Origin: Geosiphon pyriformis | Taxonomy: Eukaryota; Glomeromycota; Glomeromycetes; Archaeosporales; Geosiphonaceae | Assembly: GCA_016748015.1 (NCBI GenBank) | Contig: JAAOMT010000128.1 | Coordinates: 69,538 to 133,537 of the forward strand | DNA: 64,000 nt | Direction of reading: 5' to 3' | Part shown: in pieces, positions 1 to 12,599 of the stretch | Position numbering within the stretch: position 1 is the stretch's first letter | Layout of the letters: each line of letters starts with the position of its first letter | Made by a program: the position numbers and the translations under genes | The notes under the pieces: model-generated | Databases searched by the model: none | What the model was told of the DNA's origin: nothing | The model's input: the letters and a program-made list of their open reading frames with translations, nothing else

Positions 1-1260
1 TATATTTGTATCTGAACTTCCATAATTCAGAACAATATTGTTTATTCAAACTGTACACAAAATCAACTATAATCTAAACAGTTTTTTTACAATCTTTAAA
101 TATCTGTAAAGCTTCATAGTATTAATTTTTAAGCACAAAGTTCTTACAAAGAAAAGTATATAGTTCAATATTTAACAAATACAAAAAAAGAGACTCTACA
201 ATTATAGAAAACAGTAGTATAAAGTTTCATTAGTGACCTTCAAATCTCAATTTGGTCAAGCAAAATTTTTTTATAAAACTTAATCTTTTTAGAGCAGATA
301 AATACATAATTAAAAAATTCAATCTTTTCACAATATAAATACAGAATACTTGGATATTTCTTGTCTTAAAGTTTTTTTCTAACTGCAACAGGTAGTTTTT
401 TATGAACCATTTTCATAAAATATGTGCACAAACCAGTTAAAGCCTTATTTGTAAAGTCTAATAGTATGTGTAAATTTGGATATCAAACTGCAATAGTTTA
501 ATTTCAATCAATATTTCAAACCAAAAAATTATTTAATATTTTGAAACCAAGTCCAACTTTCTACTAGACACAATTTATTAATCTATATATATTCCAAATA
601 AAATAATAAATATTATTAGATATTTTCAAATCATTAATTATAACAAAACATTTATACATATTACTGAACAGCAACAGAGAAAAACAGACAGCTTTGTATG
701 CTAAAACATTCACATAAACATTGCTTAAAACACCTGAATGTCTTTTAATCTTTGACCAAATTACTAAAAAATCTTTATCTCTAACCAAGTTAACAATAAG
801 TTTTCTTTTTATTTAGCAACAGTTTCAAAAATCAGAATCTGACAATCTTAATTCTGAAACATATGTATCTAAAGTGGTCTAACTGTCTAAATATAAAACT
901 ACAGTACAAAAAAATAACACATATTTTAAAACTAAAGCAATAACTTGCAATTTAGCTATTGTTAATAACAATAATTTATGAATTTTGACACTAATATCCA
1001 AGTTAATTTTAGAAAAATATGCAATAGTTCTATCAACTACAGCAGAAAAATCTAAATTCACTAAAAACTTATCTGTATAAACATTGATTGCACTTGACTA
1101 AATCTCAGAAATACATTTTTTCAAAATTGAAAACTGATTTGTTAACAAAACACTATTATTTTCTGCATCAAAAACCACATTAAAAAAGACTAGAATAAGA
1201 CTAGTATTACATAAAAAGTTTAACACCAAAGTAAACCAAGAAAGTACAGACCCCCTAGAA
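1..1260 (-). pseudogene. LINE copy 1 RNase H and C-terminal region (decayed)
   Basis: The stretch around 360-480 aligns with the conserved block downstream of RNase H in the intact 3' fragment (about 7570-7680). The stretch 690-1080 carries remnants of the RNase H region, including the run that corresponds to the AELQ and DSQ motifs of other copies. Short open pieces at 564-788 and 879-1061 are remnants only. No catalytic set survives in one frame. Confidence 0.6.
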
Positions 1261-1264
1261 TTTA

Positions 1265-3500
1265 ATCTTTTCTAATGACAAAATGTTTTCCAATCTATAA
1301 CTTTGTTATATTTATTTAAAAATCTGTTATAAAAAGCCACATTAAATTTTTTTAAAGAAGTTATCTTGTTAAAATATAGAAAAGTATTCAAAATATGTAA
1401 CATAAAAAACTTGTCAAGACTAAAAAATACATAAGACAAATTATTCAATAATAAGAGATTATTATTTAAAAAAATACATATTACTCTAGCCAAAAAATTA
1501 TTAAAAAGACTAATTCATAACCTAACTGAATATTATAAAAAATTCAAAGAAGCTTAGTTCAAAATCTGCAGATTCAAAAATCTGTGATCAAAAAGCTAAC
1601 CAAAAATACCAACAGTATTTGTAAAAGCAACAATTAAAGTAACTTTTTCTTTAGTTTGAACTTGTTTAAATGTTTTTAGATTATACAATAAAGAGTAGTA
1701 CAGTGTTTTATTAAGAAAATCATGTAACAAATTAGTTTTTAACTTAAAACTCCTTCTAATTAAAACATTCTATTGACAGCAAATTTTAGAAAACATAAAA
1801 CTAAACTGTATTTAATATTTAATAATAAATTGCAAAATGTCTAAAACCAAATAAGAAAATTGTTTATCTATAATAGTTTTTTTTAATACTAAATTCAAAA
1901 AAAACTTGATATTAAACTAAGTCTTGATTAAACTAAGCTTGAATAAACTATCTGTTGATAAAAAAATACCTAAATATCTGTATAGCACATCTCTTTTGGC
2001 AATTAAAATCAGTAATTTACTAATCTTCAAAAAAACTTCTTTAACTCTTTAGTTAATAAGAATAGTTATTGTCTTGTTATTGTTAATTTTAATATTATTA
2101 AGATAAAAAAATTCATTAACAATATTCAAAATATATTGTGTAAAAACTTGGCTATTTTTAATCCAAATAGTATTATCAACAAATATATTAGCTGCAAAAA
2201 ATAAAGTTTTTTCTTTTTTGGCTTTTAATTTACCCATCTTGATTACAAATTTTATATTAATTTGATATCTACACAAATGTTTATGCCTTTTAACTTTACA
2301 CAAAAGAAAATTATAAAAGATTTTTCAAAGAAAAGAAAAAAATATCTTACTTTAATTCAGTCTATCTTGTACTTAATATCTATTTATTAGATTAAAGTCT
2401 GTCATAATCCTATTTATTTTGTTTTTATAAATATTGTCAAAAAAACTGATGAATCTCTTACATATTTTAATATATTGTAAATTAGTTATTAAATTATACC
2501 AACCAATAGAATTATATACTTTGTACATATTCTGCAAAACTGGTCATATTTTTCTATTTTTTTTTAAAGTATTTTCTATTATTAAGCCAACAGCAAAAAT
2601 AGGAGACTATTAAAATACCTCTTGAAACAGAATTTTTATTCTCACAAAAAACACTGAATCTGCTGCAAGCAAACAAGATTTGATCTAAGAGAATCTTAGA
2701 AAAAAATTTTTTGGCAGTTTTAATTAGAGTAATAGATTAAGTATTCATTAATATTTTATCTCATTTATAAGCTTAAGTATTATTAAAATTTATGCACTTT
2801 TTTACTGAATTAAAACTACATTCAGAGTCAAACATGAGTTTATAAAACTCAAAAGATACTTGAAGATATTATTACTACTATGCTTTTACAATTTATTAGA
2901 AATACCACTCAGATTAACAGTCTTTTTATTTGGCAAATCCTTAACTACATGAATTGATTTCTCAAAATTGATAATGCTTATAACATTCAAAAATATACTA
3001 TTATTTACATAACTTAAAAAAGCATATTAATTAGCCCAAACTTTAAGCATAGAACTTAAAACTGTTCATTTTTTAGTTTAATTTTTCATAATAATATTAA
3101 CTTTAGACTTAATATTTTTGATTATATGGTCTTTATTTAAACAAAAATTTTTTATTTTTTTCTCAATTACATATCTGATAACAGTTGTTTTGGCAGTCTT
3201 AAACTTATATATTTTAAACTTACAATAATTTTTCTTATTTTAGACAAACAACTAAAAATGTTTACCAACTTAGCACTACTTTGAATCATAATTTGTATTT
3301 CTAAAGCTTTGTTTTTATTAGTGACTAATCAAGCATGAAACAGATATTCAGTCTTAAATATATTACCAAATCTGAAAAATTTTATCACTTTGGCAACTAG
3401 CAATTCCAATTTAAAGAATTTCAATAACTGTTTATTAGAAAAACATTTGGTTTCACTATATTAATGTTTAGAAAATGTCTTATTAATTGATTCTATTATT
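1265..3500 (-). pseudogene. LINE copy 1 reverse transcriptase (decayed)
   Basis: The RT region is recognised by alignment to copy 3. The active-site box reads FVDNTIW near 2170 (the open piece spans 2049-2303), where copy 2 reads FVDD, so the second catalytic Asp has become Asn by a G-to-A change. The upstream LQDM/KAYD region is still alignable near 2520-2600. The RT-distal piece at 1272-1493 ends in WKTFCH followed by TAG at the place where copy 2 has TGG. Many further stops make this non-functional. Confidence 0.75.
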
Positions 3501-3599
3501 ATATCTCTTAAAAGTTTTTATATTACATTTAGATTGTCTTTTACATTTGTTTTATCAAACTTATTTTTTACCAAAGAAAGATTAGTAAAAGAAATATTA

Positions 3600-4370
3600 T
3601 AAAAACTATTTTACTTAATATTATTAGTACTTTTAATATTAAATTTACAACAACTTTTATTTGTTTGTTTGTGAATATTATTCAGATAACTATTTAAAAA
3701 ACCTTCTAACCTAACTGAAATCACAATCATTTTGTAATTAATATTAAAAAAATCAGATACACAGTTAATCTTATAATTTACAACTGTTAATAACAAATTC
3801 TTATTAATAAAAATGTAGTTAATAACTTTCTTAGCTCTCTTAAAGTTGTTCCAAATAAAAATTTTGACCAAAAAATATCTACTAAATAAATTAACCAATT
3901 TCATATTCAAGCACTTTCTAAAACTTGCATTTTTCTTAGATCTATCTTTATTAAAATCTCCACCCAAAACAACAAAAGTGCTGGAATTAACCACTTTAAC
4001 AATAGAAAAATTGATTTTTAAAGCCTATTTAAATCTAGTTTCAGAAAAAGCACTAGTATACAAACCCAAAATTGTTACCAAAAGTTTGTCTTTAAACAGA
4101 AAATACACAAAAATCAGTTAATTTGAAATCTCATTAATTTTTAAAACATGTTAAGCCAGAGAACTGTTTATAATTATGGCCACTTTTGTACCACAAAAAT
4201 CTACATCCAAACCAGAAGTAAAAATACAAACTTTATCAAACTTATTTATAATCTATAACCTAATATTAAATCTTAATTTGGTTTTTATAATAATAAAAAT
4301 TGTGTTATTCAAGATTAAATACCAACAAATAACATCTTTTTACTTGGTAAAAACATTGATACTTTAAATA
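3600..4370 (-). pseudogene. LINE copy 1 APE-type endonuclease (decayed)
   Basis: The open piece 3611-3994 translates to an endonuclease/exonuclease/phosphatase domain fragment with GGDFN (Asp/Asn of the active site), an INYIFI strand and a final block in which the catalytic SDH/TDH-type motif has been replaced (NINYK). In LINEs this domain nicks the target DNA to start target-primed reverse transcription. The same region is better preserved at 50636-51365. The plus-strand open frame 3846-4121 is the antisense of this domain. Confidence 0.75.
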
Positions 4371-4389
4371 TTATACATAAAAATCTTCT

Positions 4390-6370
4390 AAATTAAGTCA
4401 GTTATTAAAATATGAAAGATGCCAAAACACTTGGCTTGAAAAATAACTGATCTAACTTGACCAAAATTGAAAAAATAAAGACCTTAAGAATAACTAATTT
4501 TGATTTAAAACCACTTACTTTGATAGTTAAAACTTTAGAATTGCTTGTGTTTAAACTTGAAATCTTATCTATTGCCAATAAAAAAGGAAAAAATAACACT
4601 TGTAGATTATTTAAGACCATATTCAAATATAAATTTAAACCAAATTTTGTTGAGTCTACCAAGATAAAAGACAAAAAAAAAGAAACAGAAAAGAAAAGCA
4701 TTAAATTTATAATATCTAATCTGTATAATACAAAACAGTAAAAGAAAGAAATTAAGAAACAGACACCAAAAACACCAAATCTATTATGCTTAATTTTTTT
4801 ATAATGTCTGACACTTGATCAGCCAAAAACTCTAAAGAGTGTTCCAAAAAAACCAAGTAAACATTAATAAATGAATTATCTTAAACAACCAAAGCACTAT
4901 TTTTAACACATGACATATTAAAGAGGAAAATTCAAAACCAAAACCAGAGTAAATATTATCAAAAAAAACAATAAGTAAGACTACTTGCACCCAAAATTTA
5001 TCACCAAAAGCAGCAAAATAGAAAATAAAAACATTTTTCTTAGTATATAATCTGGCCAGCTAAAAACAGTTTCCTTTTGAGACAATTTTTTTATAATAAA
5101 TTTTCTTAAAAAGTAAAACAAATGCTTCTAATACATTACACTCCAAGAGTAAATGTTTAAAGCACTCATATTTTACATATTTAACCAAATTCAATCTGAC
5201 CTAAAAGAGTTTTGTACTATCTAAAATAAGCTCTGTATAAAATACAAATTCTATATTATTTTCTATTTTAAATTTAACCATAGTACAATAAACTTTATTG
5301 CCATTCTTAAATAACTAATTAATAATACAAGTTTTTTTACCAGCTTTCTTTAATAGAATGCCCAAATCATAAACAGTTGTTCTTATAAGTAAAGTAAACA
5401 AAAATGCTTTGAATTAATTTTTTAACATCTAAATATTATAATCTTTTATAGCTTTGGCTATACATACTAAGTTTTTGCTAATTAAGAATAACCACTTAGA
5501 TGCCAATTGATTAACTTGATTTAATTTGGCAAATTTCATTACAGCTTTCTATTACAGTCCAATAAATTACAATTTGATGAACACAATTTGATCATACTTA
5601 AATACTGTAATAACAATTATTTTTTTAAGTATATCTATGAGAATTTTTTTAATTATTATAGCCCAATTTGAATGTATTTTTTGTCTTTTAAGATTGTTAT
5701 TTATGATGATTTCTTTTTTTTGGCTAATTATATAGCTTTTTTTATGCTTTCTTCTAAAGTAAATGTCAATCTAATAATTTTTTCAAATTTTGAAAGAGTA
5801 ATAGTCTTTTTAAAATCATTGATTGCTGAAAAAAATATTTTAATTAATTAAGTTTTTGCTGTTACTAATTTGTTTTCTACTGCTGAAAATTTAATGTTCA
5901 AAACAAAGAATTTTTTGACAGCTACTTTTATTTGAGTCTTTACTATTTTAGGATTAATTTACTTTTTCTTCAGAAATATGTTAAGAAAAGAAGAAAAAGA
6001 TTCTTTATTCTCATCTATACCAAAGTCAATTTTACCAAAAAAAAAGTTATACTTCAAGTTAGTATTAATTTTTGTAGTTTTAAGAATTATTGCTATTGAA
6101 CCAAAAAAGAAACTACTACTAATATTTGCTAAAACATTATTATTTTTACTATTATTAGATTTACTGTTCATGTTCGAATACATACCTCTATCAAAACCAG
6201 ATTTAACTAAAGAAATATCTTTTTTTATTATTAGAATACTTAATGTTGTCTATAAAAACTCTTTTTTTCTGGAAAAAAACTCTTTAACAGATTTATAAAG
6301 AGCTTCTTTGAATGTCTTTTTCTTAAACATATTGCTACCAAAAGCAATTATCAAATCCACCACAAAAAGA
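4390..6370 (-). pseudogene. LINE copy 1 ORF1 (decayed)
   Basis: This region is colinear with ORF1 of copy 2 (13382-15343) and copy 3 (51373-53319). The piece 4405-4701 matches the C-terminal, leucine-rich, coiled-coil-like part (KVSGFKSKL... corresponds to GGLESKM in copy 3). The ORF1 start is near 6330-6370, where a Ser/Ala/Gly-rich N-terminus is still alignable. No zinc knuckle is intact. Both strands contain open pieces at 5959-6298; neither is a gene. Confidence 0.65.
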
Positions 6371-6879
6371 TTATTTGTTTGTAAAATGTTGAAGGTAATA
6401 ATACTAAAAAAATAATAATAAAAAAACAAAAAACTTCTTTTTTCAAAAAACTGCTTTTTGAAAATTTAGATGTAAAAAAGAAAGAAGTTTTAAGTTTTTT
6501 TAATATTATATTCTTAAAATTATTTAAATTTAATTATTTAAATTATTAATTTTTAAAAAAATAATACACTAAATAAGCTTAAACTAAATTAATTAATTTA
6601 ATATGTATAAATAATTAATATATTTAAAATAAATATATTATATAATTTAGCTATATATATTTTTTTTATAAATTAAAAAAATATATTAATTTTATATTAA
6701 GTTAATTTTTTGTTATAGTTTTATAATAAATAATATATTGTTTTAAATTTTTTTATTTTTCATAAATATACTTTTTTTATTATAAAAAAATAATATAAAA
6801 AATATTTACTTATTAAATTATTTGATTTTAAAGATTGAATTAATGTTTTTTTTCTATTTTTTTTTTTTTTTTTATGTTT
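6371..6879. other. AT-rich spacer ending in a poly(T) run
   Basis: More than 85% A+T by eye, with no recognisable coding or repeat family. The poly(T) run at about 6848-6873 is the poly(A)-type tail, seen from the other strand, of the LINE 3' fragment that starts just to its right. Confidence 0.6.
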
Positions 6880-7905
6880 ATTGAGTGAAGTTCAAACGCA
6901 GCCTAGAACTATACATCATATAAATAATTTAAATTAGATGCAAATTATGCTTTTTTTACATGTGACTAGCCACTCAGACCAATCAGAACAACACTATACA
7001 CTTATATATACAGAAACCATGTCACTGATACCTAAGAGAAACTGACAAGACTTACGTAACCCAAAACTAATACCATGCACATCGGTAATACCCAGCAACC
7101 TAACCATACCAGCCAAAAGCATTAAAGAAAGACCAGAGACCGAGATAGAAATAAAGCCATCACATGGAATCAGCCCATTTTTTTCCATAAAAGCCTGATG
7201 TTTGGTCTGAACCAGCCACAAACTCTCCCGAAAAGTGATATACAATTTATGTACAAAATTCACTATATTTAAACTAGCAACTTTAAGATCTTTAAAGACA
7301 GAAACTGACTCATTAAACCACCCACCAAATACAAAGTCCTTATACAGAGCAGCACAGACATCCACATTAGCAGCACAATCAAATAGCAACTGAAACACAC
7401 ATAAAGAAAAACGAGATAACCCAGAGCACACCTCCCAAGCAGAAGCACAAGTATCCATCAACCAAACACAATCAGCAGTATCAAACAGGCAAGAAAAAAC
7501 ATGATCTGAGACTTCGACATTTTTACAGAACAAACACACCACATTGGAATAAAGTCTATTATAAAGACGCTTATGCACAGCAACCAGAAGCTGATGATGT
7601 AAACCCTTCATGAAATAAGAACAAAAACCAGCAGTCCGCACACTAATAAAGCCAGCAGCCAAGTGAGAATCTGGATGCCAAACCAATGATAACCTGGGCC
7701 AATTAATATTAGCACGCAGACTATCCATCACAACATGGAAACCAGAACCAACCTCCCAATGCACATAGTGAATAGAACGGAAAACATTACGAACAAAATG
7801 TCTAGAATTACCAGAAATTGCAGTATCATCAGCCTTCAAAAATTGTTTACTGATCGAATGAGGCAAGCACCAGCCAGATAAAGCTGCAGCCTTAGCAAAC
7901 ATATT
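6880..7905 (-). mobile_element. 5'-truncated LINE, 3' end fragment
   Basis: The left edge is the conserved LINE 3' end: a T-rich tail, then TTGAGTGAAG, the block also found near 8588, 16313, 25336, 26740 and 58767. The fragment stops abruptly at about 7905, inside the region just after RNase H. This fits 5' truncation during target-primed reverse transcription. It is GC-richer and far less decayed than its neighbours, so it is probably a young insertion. Confidence 0.85.
6994..7902 (-). pseudogene. LINE ORF2 C-terminal part, open for 302 codons
   Basis: This open frame is the C-terminal third of the LINE ORF2, downstream of RNase H. Around residues 117-137 it has a CCHC-type motif, C-x2-C-x7-H-x3-C (CLFCKNVEVSDHVFSC). 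The same spacing occurs in copy 4 (CIHC...H...C), and in copy 3 the His is changed to Tyr. Such motifs close many LINE ORF2 proteins and are thought to bind RNA or DNA. No start codon context or upstream domains remain, so it is a 5'-truncated remnant, although it has no internal stop. Confidence 0.8.
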
Positions 7906-7929
7906 GGCACTATTTTTGTTGTTATTTAT

Positions 7930-8545
7930 AATAATACTTAAAAAATAATTTTTAGTTATTAAAGATTTTTTAAATAAATAGTCTTTATTTTAGTATCTAA
8001 TATTTAAAATTAAATTAGCTTTTATTAAAACTATCTTTTAGTTTATGCATAATTTTATTGGTGCTAAATTTGTGTTTAAAAATAATATAAAGTTTTTTAA
8101 TATAATTTTTGTTTTTCAAGCTTTTTTAAATTAAGTTTTTTGATTTTGATTTTTTTTTACTTTAAAATAATTAAATTTATAATAATTTCTGGGTTTTTTT
8201 TCTGTTGCTATTATTCTATATAATATGTTTTTAAATATATTTATAATTAATATTAAAATAGTTTTTAGTATTTATAATATTTATAATAAAGTTTTTAAAG
8301 TTATATTGAAATTTACAAATATTTAATAATATATTATTATTTATTTTAAGTTTTTTAATATAATTACAATTATTTTAATATATTAATTACTTTTAATAGG
8401 CAAAAATAATATTAAAAAAAAGTCTATTTTTTTTATAATATGTTTAAAACCAAATTAATTAATTTTTTTTTAACTGCTTAGTTTTTAAAATTAACAAACT
8501 GGTTTTTTAAATTAATAATTATATTTGTTTTTTTTTTGTTATTAT
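7930..8545 (+). mobile_element. half-LINE, left fragment (decayed)
   Basis: Plus-strand sequence that aligns, with many transitions, to about 54480-55110 of the half-LINE at 53821-55985. For instance, 7980-8020 matches 54500-54540, and 8395-8530 (GGCAAAAATAATATTAAAA and following) matches 54940-55080. It stops at a (TA)n tract where LINE copy 2 begins. What aligns to the next part of the half-LINE reappears at 24430, so the element was probably split by later insertions. Confidence 0.6.
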
Positions 8546-8580
8546 AAGTAGTTATATATATATATATATATATATTTTTA
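8546..8580. repeat. (TA)n microsatellite tail of LINE copy 2
   Basis: A run of alternating TA (about 8552-8573) sits exactly at the 3' end of LINE copy 2. Other copies have poly(T) (6848-6873) or (ATT)n (16296-16312 and 25313-25330) at the same place. The tail is therefore variable and AT-rich, as expected for LINE 3' ends read on the opposite strand. Confidence 0.7.
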
Positions 8581-8589
8581 TTAATATTT

Positions 8590-9654
8590 AATAAGTAAGA
8601 TCTAAATATTGCCTAGTATAATACATCAAAAAAATTAATCTAAACTAGATATGAATTATGCAATTTCTATATATAACCAGCCATTCAAACCAATCAAGAC
8701 AATACTATATATCTATATAAACAGAAATAGGATCTCCAATACCCAAAAAAAACAAACAAGACTTACAAAACCCAAAGCTAGTACCAAATGTCTCAGCAAT
8801 ACTGAGCAATTTGATCACACCAGCAGAAAGCACTAAGAGCAGTCTAGAGACTGAAACTAGAGCCAAATTATCATGTAATATCAGTCTATTCTTTTTCATA
8901 AATGCACAATGTTTTGTATGAACAACTCAAATCTCATCTTTAAAAGCAAAGCAAAAATTATGCACGAAGTTTACAATCTTCTGACTAGCAATTTTTGAAT
9001 TCCTGAAGATAAACACAGTCTTTTGTAGCCAAACATTAAAGACAAAACCTTTGCAAAGAGCCATACACACCACTATATTTGAAACACAGGAGGATAACAA
9101 CTAAGACACACATGAAGAGGAGTAAAAAAAACCAGAAAGCATATTCCAAGCAACTATATGGGCATTTAACAATTGATGACAAACAGAATTATCAACTACA
9201 CAAAAAAAAACATGATTGAGATCTCAATATCATCACAATACAGACACAATATACTGGAGTAATATCTGTTATACAGGCATTTTCAAACAGCAACTGGTAG
9301 CCAACAATGTAAAGTCTTCATAAAATATGTACAGGCACTAACAGTTGACTTACTAGTAAAACCAGCAGCCATATGCAAATCAAAATGCTACACCAAAGAT
9401 AAGCTAAACCAATTAACATCTGACAACAAGCTACTATCCAAAACTTTAGAACCAAAACTGACTTCCCAATGTGTATGGTAAACAGACTGAAAGATTTTAT
9501 AAATAAAATGTCTAGAATTACCAGAAACAACATTATCATCAGCCATAATGTAACATTTATCCAACTGGTGCAGAAAATACCAAGAAGAAAAAAAAACCAT
9601 ATTAGCAAGCATGTCTGCACACACATTACCTAACACATCCAAATGTCTTTTCAT
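8590..9654 (-). pseudogene. LINE copy 2 ORF2 C-terminal region
   Basis: Homologous to the open 302-codon frame at 6994-7902. Pieces at 8705-8899 and 9388-9654 carry the same block order (SGNSRHF, the WHxD-type block, then the C-terminal Gly/Ser/Leu-rich tail). 9654-8899 is not a multiple of three, so at least one frameshift separates them. The CCHC motif near 9240 is degraded. Confidence 0.7.
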
Positions 9655-10170
9655 CTTTTGTCAATTAATGTTTAAGTTCTTTTTCTGAACAATGTTTACT
9701 ATGTGCCAATGCTCAACCCAATACCAATTCCAAAAATCTGAATGTACAAGACCCAAATCCAATTTACATACATCCAAAGCAGCCTAATTGTCTGTGTAGA
9801 AACAAACTAAGCTAAAAGAAAGAACACATTCAAGAGCCAATGCAATAGCCTGCAACTCTGCCAGAGTGGAAGATATTAGATCCAAAACTCTAATCTCCAA
9901 ACTCAGGTTAATATTCTTAAAATAAACTGCCACACCAGCCTTAACATCCACACTTCCCAAGTTCTTTAGAGATTCATCAGTATAAACAGAAAGGCTATTA
10001 GTTGTGACATTCAAAAAATAATTACATACAAGCCTAAATTTATCAGTCTCCAAAACATTCAAAGATTCAGAAACACCCAAAGAAGCCAAGCAAATAGGAG
10101 AAGAAGCCATATCATTAAAAAAGCTGACAGAATGCCCAAACCAGTCAGGAACAGGACCACATAAATTCAA
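9655..10170 (-). pseudogene. LINE copy 2 RNase H
   Basis: RNase HI-type domain that would remove the RNA strand after cDNA synthesis. The open piece 9784-10170 contains YTDESLKN (first Asp; the usual Gly is replaced by Glu), AELQAIALALE (catalytic Glu) and YTDN at the end of the piece (third Asp). It continues in the same frame as the RT (10443-10170 is a multiple of three). It is interrupted by a stop near 9784, so it is inactive as it stands. Confidence 0.75.
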
Positions 10171-10194
10171 CCTCTTCCAATACTTGAAAGTTTT

Positions 10195-12500
10195 TCAATT
10201 AAAAACAGAACCATCCTTACAGCAAAGCTGTTTTACAAAAGCAATGCCATAGCACTGAAGGGATGAAAAAAACTTAAAAAATCCAGACTTGTCAAGAACT
10301 GATGACATAAGAGTCCCACCACAAAGATGGAAAAAATTGTTTATATGACCATCCAAAGACAACTTACATCCAAGAAAAATACAAACCACACCTATCAAAA
10401 AATTATTAGAAACACTAACCTTAATATGAGTGAGAGAAACCAAAGGGTAAAGTAGACTCTAAGACAGAACCTGCAAGTCATGAGACCAATGTAAAAACAA
10501 ATGACCTAAAATTCTGATAGAGTTTGCAAAACACACTACAGAAGCCACTTTGTTTTTAGCCTGGACCTGCTCAAAAGTTTTCAAATTATACAACAAAAGA
10601 TAACAGAGTACATCATTGGAAAAATCAAGAGACAGACTGGATTTTAACTTCAAGCCCTTATAGATTAAAGCATCCTACTTATTACACATATTAATAAGAA
10701 CAAAGCTAAACTGCATTCTGTAGCTGACAATAGAATGGAGAACTGCTAACACTAAATACAAAAATTGCTTATCAGAAACAGCTTTCTTCAGAACAAGATT
10801 GGTAAAAAAATGGACATTAGAATGTGTCTTAGCCAAGCTAGACTTTGATAAACCTTCAATTGACAAAAAGATATCCAAGTAGTAATAAGATTTACTTTTT
10901 TTGGTAATAGAAATAGGCAAATCACTGATTGACAAATTAGGGCAATCAACTCTGCAATTAATAGGAATGACTATTGTCTTGTCATTATTGATAGAAATAT
11001 CATTGATCTGAAAAAATTCACTAGCAATGTTGAGAATATGTTGGGTCACAGTTTGGCTGCTACCAATTCAGATTGTGTCATCAACAAAAACACCAACAAC
11101 AAGAAAAAATGTTAATCTAGCTTGAAATTCTAAACAACCCATTCTGACAATATAATGAGAGTTCAGTCTGTATCCACATACACTTTCTTGTCTCTTGATC
11201 TCACACAGAAAAAAATCATAAAATATGCATTAAAGAAGCAGCAAGAACACCTCTCTTTGGTCTAAACTGTTATGCACCTGATATTCATCTGTTAACCCAA
11301 AATCTATCATAACTCTATTGACATAATCATTGTGAATGCCACCAAAAAATTTAATAAACTTGTCACACATTTTTATCCTAACCAAGCTTCTTCTAAGATG
11401 TTCTTATCCAACAAAGTCATAGGTCTTTCTCATGTTTTGTAAGACCAACCAGAGTTCATAATTCTTTTTCAAAGCATTCTCAACAACTGAACCAACAGCA
11501 AAAATAGAAGATTGTGTTATCATATTCATTAAAACTGAGAAATTGTCTTTACATAAAACATTAAAAGTGCTACATGCCAATGAGATCCTGTTTGAGAGAA
11601 TTTTAGAAAGAATTTTACAGACTGTTTCAATTAAAACAATTGGCCAAGTATTAATAAGAACACTTTCTTACTCATAAGGCTTAAGGATTATTAAGACCCA
11701 AGTTTTTTTTCAAGCATGGAGCACCAATTCACAAGACAAACAAGAATTCAAAAGTGCTAAAAGCATATCCAAAACTGTTCTGTTACAATGTTTTTAGAGC
11801 TCATTTAAGATTTCAGAAAAACCAGCAGTCTTACCATTAGACAAATTAGAAACCACACCAAACAACTCATTAAAGCCAACTGAACCCATCACATTTAAGA
11901 AAATATCATCAAAAATGTACTCAAAAGGTTAATATTAATGAGATCACTTATCAAAAGAATTAGTCTCCACTCTGTGCTTTCTAGTTCAGCCCTTTATTAT
12001 CAAATACACCTCAATTTTAACCAGTTTAAGTTCCAGAATCAGTTTATCCTCAATAATCAGATGGTCTAAAACTACCTTTCGAAAAGGACACTTCAACACA
12101 CTTCTGATTGTATGATCTTTATTAACTGCAAAATTTTTTATTCTTCTATCAATAGCTGACCTGATTCCTGACTTTTTAATTCACAAAAACTTAGCAAGCT
12201 TGAAGGCATGATATGATTTTCTTACACTGGAAAAAGCTGAATGCACACAATCAAAATTCATACCAAAGTCCATAAGATCCTAAATAACCAAAGCTTTAAC
12301 ACTGTCTAAAGAATTCCAGTATTTTATAAGAGACACAAATTTGTTAAGACTTTCTTTATAAGAAGTCTTGACAATCCTTGAAACTAAAAATTCCAGTTTA
12401 TGAAACCTAAAAAAATCTTCAGTGAAAACATTATTATAGCTCTTGAACCATTTTTTTTTAAATATCTCATTAGCTGAAAGAGTCATTATTTTGTGAACAA
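10195..12500 (-). pseudogene. LINE copy 2 reverse transcriptase
   Basis: The RT active-site box reads FVDDTI near 11079, with both Asp intact, unlike copies 1 and 3 (FVDN). Directly after it TGA replaces the Trp codon of FVDNTIW in the other copies. The open pieces 10195-10443, 10459-10653 and 10675-11049 are all in one frame. The N-terminal half (11200-12486) is alignable to copy 3 (LQDM/KAYD block near 11430, GxDQ block near 11270) but broken. Confidence 0.8.
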
Positions 12501-12599
12501 TGTCTCACATTGCACCCAGATCTGAAAACTTCATAGAGACTGCAAACTCATTAGAGAACATTACTGCATTGGCAACTGTGGTGTTTTTAAAATCATTTC

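Larger units (their letters stand above)
1..6370 (-). mobile_element. LINE copy 1, heavily decayed, 3' end beyond left edge
   Basis: This is a non-LTR retrotransposon on the minus strand, recognised by colinear similarity to the better kept copies at 8580-15400 and 26745-53345. From right to left it holds ORF1, endonuclease, RT, RNase H and part of the C-terminal region. The 3' UTR is missing because the window starts inside the element. The copy is far more AT-rich than copy 3. Aligned stretches, for example 3840-4090 against 50810-51070, differ mostly by C/T and G/A changes, and the frames are full of stops. It is an old copy that cannot encode protein. Confidence 0.85.
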
